Part shown: positions 43,448-51,486 of the stretch, piece by piece
Position numbering within the stretch: the stretch's first letter is position 1
Layout of the letters: each line of letters begins with the position of its first letter
Origin: JARKQH01 sp964631605
GTDB taxonomy: Bacteria; Verrucomicrobiota; Verrucomicrobiia; Limisphaerales; UBA8199
DNA length: 64,000 nt
NCBI GenBank assembly: GCA_964631605.1
Contig: CAZVYG010000001.1
Coordinates: 62,001-126,000, forward strand
Direction of reading: 5' to 3'
The notes under the pieces: generated by a model
The model's input: only the letters and a program-made list of their open reading frames with translations
Database searches by the model: none
What the model was told of the DNA's origin: nothing
Translations under genes and position numbers: made by a program

Positions 43448-44128
43448 TTGAGCGCCAGTAAACAAAGAATTCGAGTGTTGTTGGTGGACGACCACCCGGT
43501 CGTGCGCCGGGGGCTGCAATCGTGCTTGTCGTCGAAGGACCGGCTGCGGGTGGTGGGCGAGGCCGCGGACGGAGACGAGGCGCTGCAGCGGGCTCGGGAG
43601 TTGAAGCCGGATGTGGTCTTGATGGACATTTCCATGCCGCGGGTCAACGGGCTCGAAGCCACCGAACGGCTCCGGAAGGAAATGCCGGAAATCAAAGTCC
43701 TCATCCTGTCAGTCCACAACAACCGCGAATATATCTTTCGGATTATTCAGGCCGGGGCGCATGGCTACGTGTCCAAAGAGTCCTCGCCGGAGGAGTTGCT
43801 CGAGGCGATTGAATCGGTGCATGGCGGAGAATCCTTTTTCACCCCCGAGATCGCCCAGGCGGCGTTGAGCCAGTTTGTCACCCACGGCGGCAGCACCGGC
43901 ACGTTCGCCCAACTGACCGACCGCGAACGCGAGGTGCTGACACTTATCGCCGAGGGGCAGAGTAACAAGGAGATTGCCAACCGCTTGGGCATCGGAGTGC
44001 GCACCATCGAAACGCACCGGGAACGCATCATGCGGCGCTTGAACATCCATTCGGTTGCCGGGCTGACCAAATACGCGATTGCCAACGGCCTGGTTTCCTT
44101 GGAAAGCGGCCCGCCCGGCGGCCGTTAA
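43448..44128 (+). CDS. NarL/FixJ-type response regulator
   Basis: A 226-residue two-component regulator. The receiver domain (about 8-125) has the acidic pair VDDH, the phosphoacceptor Asp in DVVLMDISMP, and the lysine in YVSKESS. A LuxR-type helix-turn-helix follows (LTDREREVLTLIAEGQSN, KEIANRLGIGVRTIETHR, IMRRLNIHS). The start is TTG 43448 with AAAAGG upstream; no ATG gives a complete receiver. No histidine kinase is adjacent. It precedes two receiver-only genes on the same strand with ~200-bp gaps, so the three may be separately expressed. Confidence 0.93.
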   Translation: MSASKQRIRVLLVDDHPVVRRGLQSCLSSKDRLRVVGEAADGDEALQRARELKPDVVLMDISMPRVNGLEATERLRKEMPEIKVLILSVHNNREYIFRIIQAGAHGYVSKESSPEELLEAIESVHGGESFFTPEIAQAALSQFVTHGGSTGTFAQLTDREREVLTLIAEGQSNKEIANRLGIGVRTIETHRERIMRRLNIHSVAGLTKYAIANGLVSLESGPPGGR

Positions 44129-44327
44129 GGGGCGGGCGCCGACGTAACTCCCGGGGATCGCCGCGCACGACCTTCCCTGAATCCAGCCCAAGTCCGTACT
44201 TACCCTGAGAGGCGATTCCGTAGAGGAACGTGTTGTAGGGGCAGGGGGAGGGTCCTAAACTGGTTTAGCTCTTCAATTGACGCGAGTCCAACCGGCGGCA
44301 TCCATTGGCGGCGGGGAAGAGCCGAGC

Positions 44328-44756
44328 TTGAAAATTCGAACCATCATCGCGGATGACCAGTTGCTGGCGCGGGAATCCCTGCGGCGCATGTTGCAGCACG
44401 AGCCGGACATTGAAGTGGTGGCCACCGCCAAAGGCGGCCGCGAAGCGGTGGAGCTGATCAATCGGTTGAAACCCGACCTGCTTTTTCTCGATGTCGAGAT
44501 GCCCGGGCTGGATGGATTCGGAGTCATCAGCCAGATCAACTACAGCCCCCTGCCGGCGGTGATATTCGTCTCCGGCAACGAGGAGTTCGCTTTGCGCGCC
44601 TTCGAGGTCAACGCCGTGGATTACCTGCTCAAACCCTGCAAAGCCGAGCGCCTGCAGACTGCCGTGCACCGCGCCCGGGAGTTGCTGCGGCGCGGCTTTG
44701 TCCCGCTGGCCTTTCCGCAATTGAGCCACGAGGCGCCCCGCAAGCACCACCGTTGA
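44328..44756 (+). CDS. Single-domain response regulator (LytTR-type receiver without output domain)
   Basis: A 142-residue protein made of a receiver domain only: IIADDQLLARESLRRML, phosphoacceptor in LLFLDVEMPGLDGF, threonine/serine position in IFVSGNEEF and AFEVNAVDYLLKPC with the conserved lysine. Receivers with this AxxVxAxDYLxKP pattern normally carry a LytTR DNA-binding domain, which is missing here; the chain ends after a short basic helix (RARELLRRG). It may pass signals by protein contact. Start TTG 44328 has GGGGAAG upstream; TTG 44277 would add 17 residues. Confidence 0.85.
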   Translation: MKIRTIIADDQLLARESLRRMLQHEPDIEVVATAKGGREAVELINRLKPDLLFLDVEMPGLDGFGVISQINYSPLPAVIFVSGNEEFALRAFEVNAVDYLLKPCKAERLQTAVHRARELLRRGFVPLAFPQLSHEAPRKHHR

Positions 44757-44972
44757 GCGGGGCGCTTTCCTCCCCCCTGAAGTTGGGGGACGGCGTCAGG
44801 CTCTCTTCTTGCTCCGCGAAAAAATCCGCTGAATCCCAGAAGAAGCGGTCTGCAAGCCGCGCAGTCTGGCTGACGCGCTTCCCTCTCAATCCGTCCGGTC
44901 CGTATAACTGGCGAGGATGCTCCGTAATGGGGCGAATTGTTTTGGTTAATGGGGGCGGGTGATACTGCGCCC

Positions 44973-45461
44973 ATGCAGTTTCATCGCAATTCTGCTCGAG
45001 GCCCGGCGCGAACCGTCACCCCGCGCGGAGCTCCTTTGGCCGCAGTGTCGGCGAAACGGCGACCGGTGCGGGTCCTCATAGCCGATGACGAGCTGTTTGC
45101 CCACGCAGCCCTCCGGTTGTTGTTGCGGGACGAGGCCGATTTCGAACTGGTCGGCAGCGCCACCGACGGGCCGGAGGCGGTGGACGCCATCTATCGGCTC
45201 AAGCCCGAGCTTGTTTTCCTGGATGTCAACATGCCGGAGCTGGACGGTTTTGAGGTGCTGAGTCGAATCAGCCCCACCCGAAGGCCGGCGGTGATTCTCA
45301 CCACCGGGGACGCGCGGCTGGCGGAGAAGGCTTTTGAAATCAAAGCGGTGGACTACCTGGTCAAACCCTATTCCCGCGCCCGCTTCCGGGCGGCGCTGGG
45401 CCGGGCTCGGGGGTATTTGCGGCGGCGCAACGCCACCGCCTCCCATTCAGTCGAGCCCTAA
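44973..45461 (+). CDS. Single-domain response regulator (second LytTR-type receiver without output domain)
   Basis: A 162-residue paralogue of the preceding receiver: VLIADDELFAHAALRLLL, LVFLDVNMPELDGFEVL, ILTTGDARLAEKAFEIKAVDY and LVKPYSR, ending with the same kind of basic helix (RARGYLRRRN). The first ~30 residues are a basic unstructured extension. The C-terminal output domain is again absent. It lies 216 bp after the first single-domain receiver; similarity suggests a duplication. Confidence 0.85.
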   Translation: MQFHRNSARGPARTVTPRGAPLAAVSAKRRPVRVLIADDELFAHAALRLLLRDEADFELVGSATDGPEAVDAIYRLKPELVFLDVNMPELDGFEVLSRISPTRRPAVILTTGDARLAEKAFEIKAVDYLVKPYSRARFRAALGRARGYLRRRNATASHSVEP

Positions 45462-45682
45462 CCAACCGACGGCGCTCCGCTGGCCGGCCGGGTCATCAAT
45501 CCGCCTGTGCCGGCCAGTTGGAGCGCTTGGGTTTAAGACGGCCAGGGGCGGCAGGTTTCCGGGATTTTGCGTAACCCGCGTCCGTAGAAATCGGAGCATA
45601 ATCCCTGGTGATTGCCACCCTGGTTTGGTTTATTATGGGAGACGTGGCAGAACCTGATTTGTTGTCAAAAAAGACCACCACC

Positions 45683-48600
45683 ATGAGAAGCAACCAAGCT
45701 TGGACCCGGGCCGGCGCGCTCGGAATCGTTGCCGCAGTGGCGCTGGGCGCCACCAGCGCGCTGGCCAACGTCGTTGTAACCCCCGCTTCGGGCGGCACGG
45801 CGATTCTTGCCGATCAGGCCGCCGATGCACCCAGCCCGGCCTGGACCGAACTGGGGGCCCTTATCATCGCCGAATCGGGCAGTTCGGCCGGCCGCGGGGA
45901 TATTGGGAGCGGGACGTTGATTCTCAAGGCGCCGACCGGTTTCGAGTTCAATACCGCTGCCACCCCGAGTATTTTCTGGACCGCCGGGCGCAACATTCAG
46001 AACGCCACCGTGCAGGTGACGGACGCAACCACCCTGACCATCACCCTGACCGTCGTGGGGACTACCTCGACCGACCGCCTCACCATCGGCGACCCCAATG
46101 GGCTGCAGGTCCGGCCCACGGCGGGAACGCCCCTGGCTTCGGGTAACATCTATCGTCCGACCTCGGGCGGGGGTACCGCCACGATTATAGGGATTGTGGC
46201 CGGGCCGGCCGGGACGAGTTTTGGCCAATTGCGAGAGATTGCGGGGGTGGCGCATCACCTGGCTTTTCGAACCTACCCTCCCACCAATGCCATCGCTGGA
46301 GAGGCCTTTTCACCCCAGCCTGTGCTGTTGGTTCGCGACCAGTTTGCCAATGTTCGCTCCGCCACCAATGGGAGCGCCGACAACACCACGGTCGTGACCG
46401 CCACGGCCACGGGCGGTGAAGGTTCACTCCTCGGCGACACCTCGGCGACCGCGAACGACGGGACCGCCGCCTTCCAAGACCTCGGCTTCAGTTCAATCGC
46501 CACCGTCACCCTCCTGTTCGGCAGCGGCACGCTCCTGGGCACCAACTCCCCCCCCATCGTGGTCGCTCCCCCGGCCGGAACGCTGTGGTACGAGAATTTC
46601 AGCCGCCCCACCGAGCCGGGAGACCTCGAGCCATGGATTGTCAAATCCGGCGTGTGGAACATCAGCCAAGGCGTCCTCAAGGCGGGCACCAATCCCGTGG
46701 TCGGTTACGGACAATGTCGCATCACCAACAACTGGACCAACTTTTCCGCCCAGGTGCGGTTGCGCTTTCCGACCGGCGCCTATGGCGGCGGCGTTGCGGG
46801 GCGGGTCAATGGAACCACAGGGGCCCGGTACGCGGCGTGGCTTTATCCCGAAAGCTCGCCGGGCGGGTCCAATGTGCTCAAGCTGCTCAAGTTCACCGAT
46901 TGGAACTACTTCTCGGTTGTGGCTCAAATCCCCCTGGCCAGCGTCGGCACCAACACTCACACGCTCAGGCTGGCGATGCAGGACAACGGCGTGGCCGCGC
47001 ACCTCAACGGGAAGCGTTTGCTCAGTTATGTGGACGCCCCGGCGGCCTATTACACCAACGGGGCAATCGGCCTCGAGCATTGGACCGACACCAACGCCTA
47101 CGCGATGGAGTTCGACGATGTGATGGTCAACCTGCCGCTCGACCCTGTGGCGGCCAACGACACCTATTCCCTTACAGCAGGGAGTTCGCTGACCGTCCCG
47201 TCCCCCGGGGTTTTGAGCAATGACTACACCCCGGTTTTTGACCTCAGTGCGCTGTTGGTCGCCGGCCCCGCTCACGGCACCTTGACGCTCCAGACCAATG
47301 GCGGCTTCACCTACACGCCGTCGCCTCTCTACAGCGGCGTGGACACTTTCACCTACCGCGCAACCGATGGCCGCAGCACCTCCGCTGTCGCCACCGTGAC
47401 GCTTAACGTAACGGCCAACGCGCGTCCCGTGGCCACCAATGATTCCTACTCCGCCCTGTCCGGCGCCTCCCTGATCGTGGCCGCCCCCGGGGTGCTCTCC
47501 AACGACAGCGATCCTGAGGGGAAGCCCTTGACCGCCATCCTGGCGGGCAGTCCCACCCGCGGCAAACTCACCCTGAACACCAACGGCGGGTTTGTTTACG
47601 TCTCCACCCCCGGCTACAGCGGCAGCGACAGTTTCACCTACCGCGCCAGTGATGGCGTCAGCAACTCCTCCCTGGCCACGGTGACAATCAACATCACCGC
47701 CCCCGCCTCCCTGTTCTCCGACAACTTCACCCGCGGGGCCGACCCCGGCCCGCTCACCCCCTGGACCATCCAGTCTGGGGATTGGACCGTGACCGGCGGC
47801 CAGTTGGTCGCCACGAATGAATCCAACAGCTACGGTTATGTATTTTGGGCGACTAATTGGACCGATTACTCCGTCCAGGCCCGACTCCTGTTCCCGCCCG
47901 CCGCCTACGGGGGCGGCATTGCCGGAAGACTCGATGCGGCGACCGGCGCCCGCTATGCGGCCTGGATTTACCCCGAGGGGTCGAAAGGCGGCTCCCGCGT
48001 CCTAAAGTTGCTCAAGTTCAGCAACTGGGCGAGTTTCAGTGTCCTGCAAACGGTCAGCCTGCCGGAGGTCGGCACCAACTGGCACACCCTAAAGCTCGCG
48101 TTCCAAGGCGAGCGGATCGGCGTTCACTTTGACGGCCAGCGGTTGATCAGTCTCGCCGACCCCGCCGCGCCGTTCCTGCAAGGGGGCATCACCACCGAGT
48201 TCTGGACAGACACCAACAGTTATGTTCTGACGTTTGATGACGTCCTGGTGCGCCTGCCCGCACTCCCTTCGGCCACCAACGATAGTTTCACCATTCCTTC
48301 GGGCTCGACTCTGGCCGTGCCGGCCCCCGGCGTGTTGACCAACGACACCGCGGACACGGGCCTGTTGTCAGCCTGGCTGGCGAGCAGCCCCACCAACGGC
48401 ACCATCCTGCTCAACACGAACGGAGGTTTCAGTTACACCAGTGCCAGTGGCTACGTGGGTGCCGACACCTTCACCTACCGCGTGCGCGATGGCTTTGGCA
48501 CCTCAGCAGTGGCGACGGTCAGCCTGACGATCACCTCGAACAGCGCGCCGGTGGCGGCCAACGACGCTTTCGCGGGCATTTCCGGCGTGCCGCTGGTGAT

Positions 48601-49645
48601 CGCCGCGCCCGGGGTCCTGGCCAACGACACGGATGCCGAAGGCCAGCCGCTCAGTGCTTTGCTCGTGAGCGGTCCGGCTCAGGGCAACTTGTCGCTGAAT
48701 GCCGACGGCGGCTTTGTTTACACCTCAGCCGACGGCTACGTCGGAACGGACACTTTCACCTACCGCGCCACCGACGGCGGAGCCACCTCCGCCGCAGCCA
48801 CTGTCTCGCTCACGCTCAGTCCCGCCGGCCCGATGTTGTCCGACAATTTCTCTCGAACCAACGAACCGGGCACGCTGGCTCCGTGGGTGATTCGGGCCGG
48901 TGTCTGGACCATAACCCAGGGCGTGCTGCGTGGCGGCACCAATTCACTCTCCAGCTACGCTTACGTGTATGTCCCCACCAACTGGGCGGACTGCGCCATC
49001 GAGGGTAAGATTCGGTTCCCAACCGGCGGTTATGGCGGCGGGTTGGGCGGGCGTCTCAACCCGGCCACCGGCGCGCGATATGCCGCCTGGGTCTATCCCG
49101 CCGGCTCGCCCGGGGGGTCCAATGTTCTCAAGTTGATCAAGTTCCAGACCTGGAACGTGTTCGGTTACAGCAACGTGGTGAACGCCGTGATGCGACAGGT
49201 GGCGCTGCCCAATGTCGGCGCCGATTGGCACACGCTGAAACTCATTTTCGAGGGCGCCCGCATCCGCGTCTTCTATGATGGGGCTCAACTGATTGACCTG
49301 ACGGACGCCGAAGGGCAGCCGTACTTAACCGGGACCGTCAGCGCCGAGATGTGGACCGATGCAGTGGGGTACACCCTCACCTTTGATGATGTGCGGGTGA
49401 CGCTGCCCACCGCAACGGAAACCCTCGCAGCCCTCTCGATTGTCAGCAATCCCAACGCCACCGTCACAATTACGTGGCAGGGGGCGCCCTCGACCCAATA
49501 CCGCGTTTTGGGCGCCACCAACCTGGCGCCGCCGGTGATTTGGACCCCCCTGGCCACCAACACCTCGGGTGCGGATGGACGGTGGACCTTCACCAATTCG
49601 ACCACCGGCCGGCCGATCCGGTTTTACCGCGCAGTCCGGCCCTGA
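45683..49645 (+). CDS. Large secreted repeat protein: three jelly-roll domains alternating with four cadherin-like repeats
   Basis: A 1320-residue secreted or surface protein. Signal peptide (ALGIVAAVALGATSALA), then an N-terminal beta region (about 30-290). Jelly-roll / LamG-like domain 1 is at about 300-485 (NFSRPTEPGDLEPWIV, LKLLKFTDWNYFSVV, FDDVMVNLP). Cadherin-like tandem repeats 1 and 2 are at 489-670 (GVLSNDYTP, GGFTYTP, DTFTYRATDG). Jelly-roll 2 is at 676-855, repeats 3 and 4 at 862-1045 and jelly-roll 3 at 1049-1245. A C-terminal fibronectin-like module ends in STQYRVLGATNLAPP and FYRAVRP. No enzyme motif or cell-wall anchor is seen. The pattern [jelly-roll + 2 repeats] twice, then a final jelly-roll, points to unit duplication. 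Probable roles are glycan binding or adhesion. ATG 45683 starts the signal peptide. Confidence 0.82.
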   Translation: MRSNQAWTRAGALGIVAAVALGATSALANVVVTPASGGTAILADQAADAPSPAWTELGALIIAESGSSAGRGDIGSGTLILKAPTGFEFNTAATPSIFWTAGRNIQNATVQVTDATTLTITLTVVGTTSTDRLTIGDPNGLQVRPTAGTPLASGNIYRPTSGGGTATIIGIVAGPAGTSFGQLREIAGVAHHLAFRTYPPTNAIAGEAFSPQPVLLVRDQFANVRSATNGSADNTTVVTATATGGEGSLLGDTSATANDGTAAFQDLGFSSIATVTLLFGSGTLLGTNSPPIVVAPPAGTLWYENFSRPTEPGDLEPWIVKSGVWNISQGVLKAGTNPVVGYGQCRITNNWTNFSAQVRLRFPTGAYGGGVAGRVNGTTGARYAAWLYPESSPGGSNVLKLLKFTDWNYFSVVAQIPLASVGTNTHTLRLAMQDNGVAAHLNGKRLLSYVDAPAAYYTNGAIGLEHWTDTNAYAMEFDDVMVNLPLDPVAANDTYSLTAGSSLTVPSPGVLSNDYTPVFDLSALLVAGPAHGTLTLQTNGGFTYTPSPLYSGVDTFTYRATDGRSTSAVATVTLNVTANARPVATNDSYSALSGASLIVAAPGVLSNDSDPEGKPLTAILAGSPTRGKLTLNTNGGFVYVSTPGYSGSDSFTYRASDGVSNSSLATVTINITAPASLFSDNFTRGADPGPLTPWTIQSGDWTVTGGQLVATNESNSYGYVFWATNWTDYSVQARLLFPPAAYGGGIAGRLDAATGARYAAWIYPEGSKGGSRVLKLLKFSNWASFSVLQTVSLPEVGTNWHTLKLAFQGERIGVHFDGQRLISLADPAAPFLQGGITTEFWTDTNSYVLTFDDVLVRLPALPSATNDSFTIPSGSTLAVPAPGVLTNDTADTGLLSAWLASSPTNGTILLNTNGGFSYTSASGYVGADTFTYRVRDGFGTSAVATVSLTITSNSAPVAANDAFAGISGVPLVIAAPGVLANDTDAEGQPLSALLVSGPAQGNLSLNADGGFVYTSADGYVGTDTFTYRATDGGATSAAATVSLTLSPAGPMLSDNFSRTNEPGTLAPWVIRAGVWTITQGVLRGGTNSLSSYAYVYVPTNWADCAIEGKIRFPTGGYGGGLGGRLNPATGARYAAWVYPAGSPGGSNVLKLIKFQTWNVFGYSNVVNAVMRQVALPNVGADWHTLKLIFEGARIRVFYDGAQLIDLTDAEGQPYLTGTVSAEMWTDAVGYTLTFDDVRVTLPTATETLAALSIVSNPNATVTITWQGAPSTQYRVLGATNLAPPVIWTPLATNTSGADGRWTFTNSTTGRPIRFYRAVRP

Positions 49646-49726
49646 GGTGGTTTTCGAAGAATTGCCTTGTTTTTCCGCATTTTCTGCTTGCTGGACCGGG
49701 CTTTTAGCCTTAGTCATAGCGCGCAT

Positions 49727-50014
49727 ATGGCAAAAGCTCTTACTAAATCACAAATCGCCGCATCACTTGCGGAAACCGTAGGCATCACCAAGAAACAGGC
49801 GGTGCAAACCATCGAGGCGCTTGTCGCTCTGGCGTACAAGAACGCGAAAAACTCCTTCACCATCCCCGGGCTGGGCAAGCTGGTGCTGGTGAACCGGAAG
49901 GCGCGCATGGGCCGCAACCCGGCCACCGGCGAGCAGATCAAAATCCCGGCCAAGCGCGTGGTGAAATTCCGCGTGGCCAAGGCGGCCAAGGACGCCATCC
50001 TCGGCGCGAAGTAA
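49727..50014 (+). CDS. HU-family DNA-binding protein
   Basis: A 95-residue histone-like protein. MAKALTKSQIAASLAETVGITKKQ is the HU helical base and FTIPGLGKLVLVNRKARMGRNPATGEQIKIPAKRVVKF the beta-arm region with the DNA-intercalating proline in RNPATGE. It bends and compacts DNA, or acts as an architectural factor at promoters. It stands alone and ends in a strong intrinsic terminator. Confidence 0.95.
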   Translation: MAKALTKSQIAASLAETVGITKKQAVQTIEALVALAYKNAKNSFTIPGLGKLVLVNRKARMGRNPATGEQIKIPAKRVVKFRVAKAAKDAILGAK

Positions 50015-50039
50015 CTCGACCCCCAGGAGTAGTTTCACG

Positions 50040-50069
50040 GGCGGAGGATTGTCTCCTCCGCCTTTTTTT
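50040..50069 (+). terminator. Rho-independent terminator of the HU gene
   Basis: A perfect 9-bp stem (GGCGGAGGA / TCCTCCGCC) with a 5-base loop TTGTC followed by seven T. It begins 25 bp after the HU stop codon and is the clearest intrinsic terminator in the window. Confidence 0.9.
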
Positions 50070-50118
50070 CTCACCCCACCTCTGAACTCGCGGTGGGAGA
50101 GAGGCGGCCAAACGGCTG

Positions 50119-50889
50119 TCAGTCCTCGACCTCGAGCACCAAGGCGCCGGGTTCCACCCGCAGGCTCTTGACGCCGGGCAGTCCCTGGGGTCGCGCCTCT
50201 TCCCCCAGAATCGCTTGCCCAATGAGGTTTTCGCCTTTGAGCCCTCCCAGCCAGGCCTTGGGCAGGCTCAGTCCAAACACGGTGACATCCTCCAAAATGG
50301 CGTAGGGCGCGCCGCCGTTCCCCAGCGACACGCGAAATCGCCCGCGCGCGCGGAACATCCGGCCGCCGCCGATGGGAAAATCCTCGGGGATGGGCACGGC
50401 CACGTAGGCGTTGATTGCGTCTCGCCCAAATTCGAGCCGAAGGGTTTGCCCGAAGTCGGTATTGGCATTGAGCAACCCGTTGATTTCGCGCTCGGTCAAC
50501 TTGAGGACCTTGGATCCCGGGACGTAGGCCCGATCCGCTGCGGAGGCCGCGCGCGGGTCGGCGGCGGTCGGAGCTGGAGGTGTTTCCTTCGCCTCGGCTT
50601 CCACCCGGGCGGCGGCGCTCGGCGCCGGCCCAGCCGTGTTCCGGGCGGAATCCCTGCCGCCAAGCACGCGCAGTTTTTCCTCCACGACAGCTTTTTCGGC
50701 GGCGGAGAGCACGACGGGCTTGATCGGCCGCTGCAGCCACCACAACGTGATGGCGACACTGGCGACGATGATCAGCGCCACGGCCAACAGCGCCCCCAGC
50801 ACGTAAAGCGGCCAGCGGGCCCTCCGCGGCAAAGGGGGCCGGCTCGCGTTGACGGACGGATTGGGGCCCGAGGCAGGGGAAGCATTCAT
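50119..50889 (-). CDS. Unrecognised single-pass membrane protein
   Basis: A 256-residue protein not assigned to a family. Residues 1-25 are Pro/Arg-rich and cytoplasmic, 27-52 form one transmembrane helix (LYVLGALLAVALIIVASVAI), then comes a linker rich in Ala/Pro, and a folded external domain from about residue 118 (LKLTEREINGLLNANTDFG, RDAINAYVAVPIPEDFPIG, GRFRVSLGNGGAPYAILED). The C-terminal half looks like a conserved beta-rich lipid- or ligand-binding domain of the kind in DUF2993-like proteins, but I cannot support a name. Convergent with HU; 105 bp from the next gene. Confidence 0.7.
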   Translation of the reverse strand: MNASPASGPNPSVNASRPPLPRRARWPLYVLGALLAVALIIVASVAITLWWLQRPIKPVVLSAAEKAVVEEKLRVLGGRDSARNTAGPAPSAAARVEAEAKETPPAPTAADPRAASAADRAYVPGSKVLKLTEREINGLLNANTDFGQTLRLEFGRDAINAYVAVPIPEDFPIGGGRMFRARGRFRVSLGNGGAPYAILEDVTVFGLSLPKAWLGGLKGENLIGQAILGEEARPQGLPGVKSLRVEPGALVLEVED

Positions 50890-50994
50890 GGCAAAGGAGT
50901 GCGTTGGGGTGGTCGCCGGGTTCGAAATCGTCTTGGGCTCGGCACCGCGCGTTTCAGCCCCCCCGGCCCCGCCGAGGCGCCTGCGCCGGATTCC

Positions 50995-51450
50995 TTATAT
51001 GCGATAATTATAATTGAAACTGGATTGGCCCGGCGGCTCGGGCCGGAGCAGAAACGGAAGGCCAAGGCTCTGGCGCTCGAATTCATCCCGTAGTTCCCAC
51101 CACAGCCGCTGGGGATTCCTGGACCAGAGCAGGACCCAAAAGCCCCCCTTGTCCAGCCCCCGGTTGGTCCGCCACTCATAATCCAGCCCGCCGAACCAAG
51201 CGAGGTGTTTGAGAAATTCGTTGCAGAACGCGGTCTCCAGCCACACGAAATCCTCCTTGTCGGGAGACCAGTTCCCTGACAACCGCTGAGAGCGGCGCCG
51301 CCGTTCGCACAACGCTTCCCACTGCTTCTGGCCGTGGCACGACTCGACGCACTGCCGCACGAAGTTCCGCCCTTCGGCAGCCAGTGCGAGATGCCCGCAA
51401 TGCTGGGCCGCCGGGGCTTTGCAAAAAGGGCAATACCTTTGGTTCACCAT
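50995..51450 (-). CDS. Unrecognised small protein with N-terminal zinc-knuckle cysteines
   Basis: A 151-residue soluble protein. It opens RYCPFCKAPAAQHCGH, with CxxC and a Cys-Gly-His that could bind zinc, followed by charged helical sequence and a Trp-rich C-terminal half (HLAWFGGLDYEWRTN, GGFWVLLWSRNPQRLWWEL). No signal peptide. Similar short zinc-binding proteins are common hypotheticals; no function can be assigned. It lies between two minus-strand genes with gaps of about 100 bp upstream of the membrane protein gene and 36 bp downstream of the glycosidase gene. Confidence 0.65.
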   Translation of the reverse strand: MVNQRYCPFCKAPAAQHCGHLALAAEGRNFVRQCVESCHGQKQWEALCERRRRSQRLSGNWSPDKEDFVWLETAFCNEFLKHLAWFGGLDYEWRTNRGLDKGGFWVLLWSRNPQRLWWELRDEFERQSLGLPFLLRPEPPGQSSFNYNYRI

Positions 51451-51486
51451 AGTGTCTGCTTACGGGTTCTGCGCGCACCGATTCTC

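Noticed and set aside
44757..44972. Remnant of a LytTR DNA-binding domain after the first single-domain receiver
   Set aside because: 216 bp is too short for the ~100-residue domain and no frame shows LytTR motifs.
47150..48830. CRISPR-like or tandem DNA repeat
   Set aside because: The regularity comes from repeated protein domains of about 90 codons, not from short identical repeats with spacers.
45683..49645. PEP-CTERM / exosortase substrate
   Set aside because: The protein ends in a fibronectin-like module with FYRAVRP; there is no PEP motif, C-terminal hydrophobic helix or basic tail.
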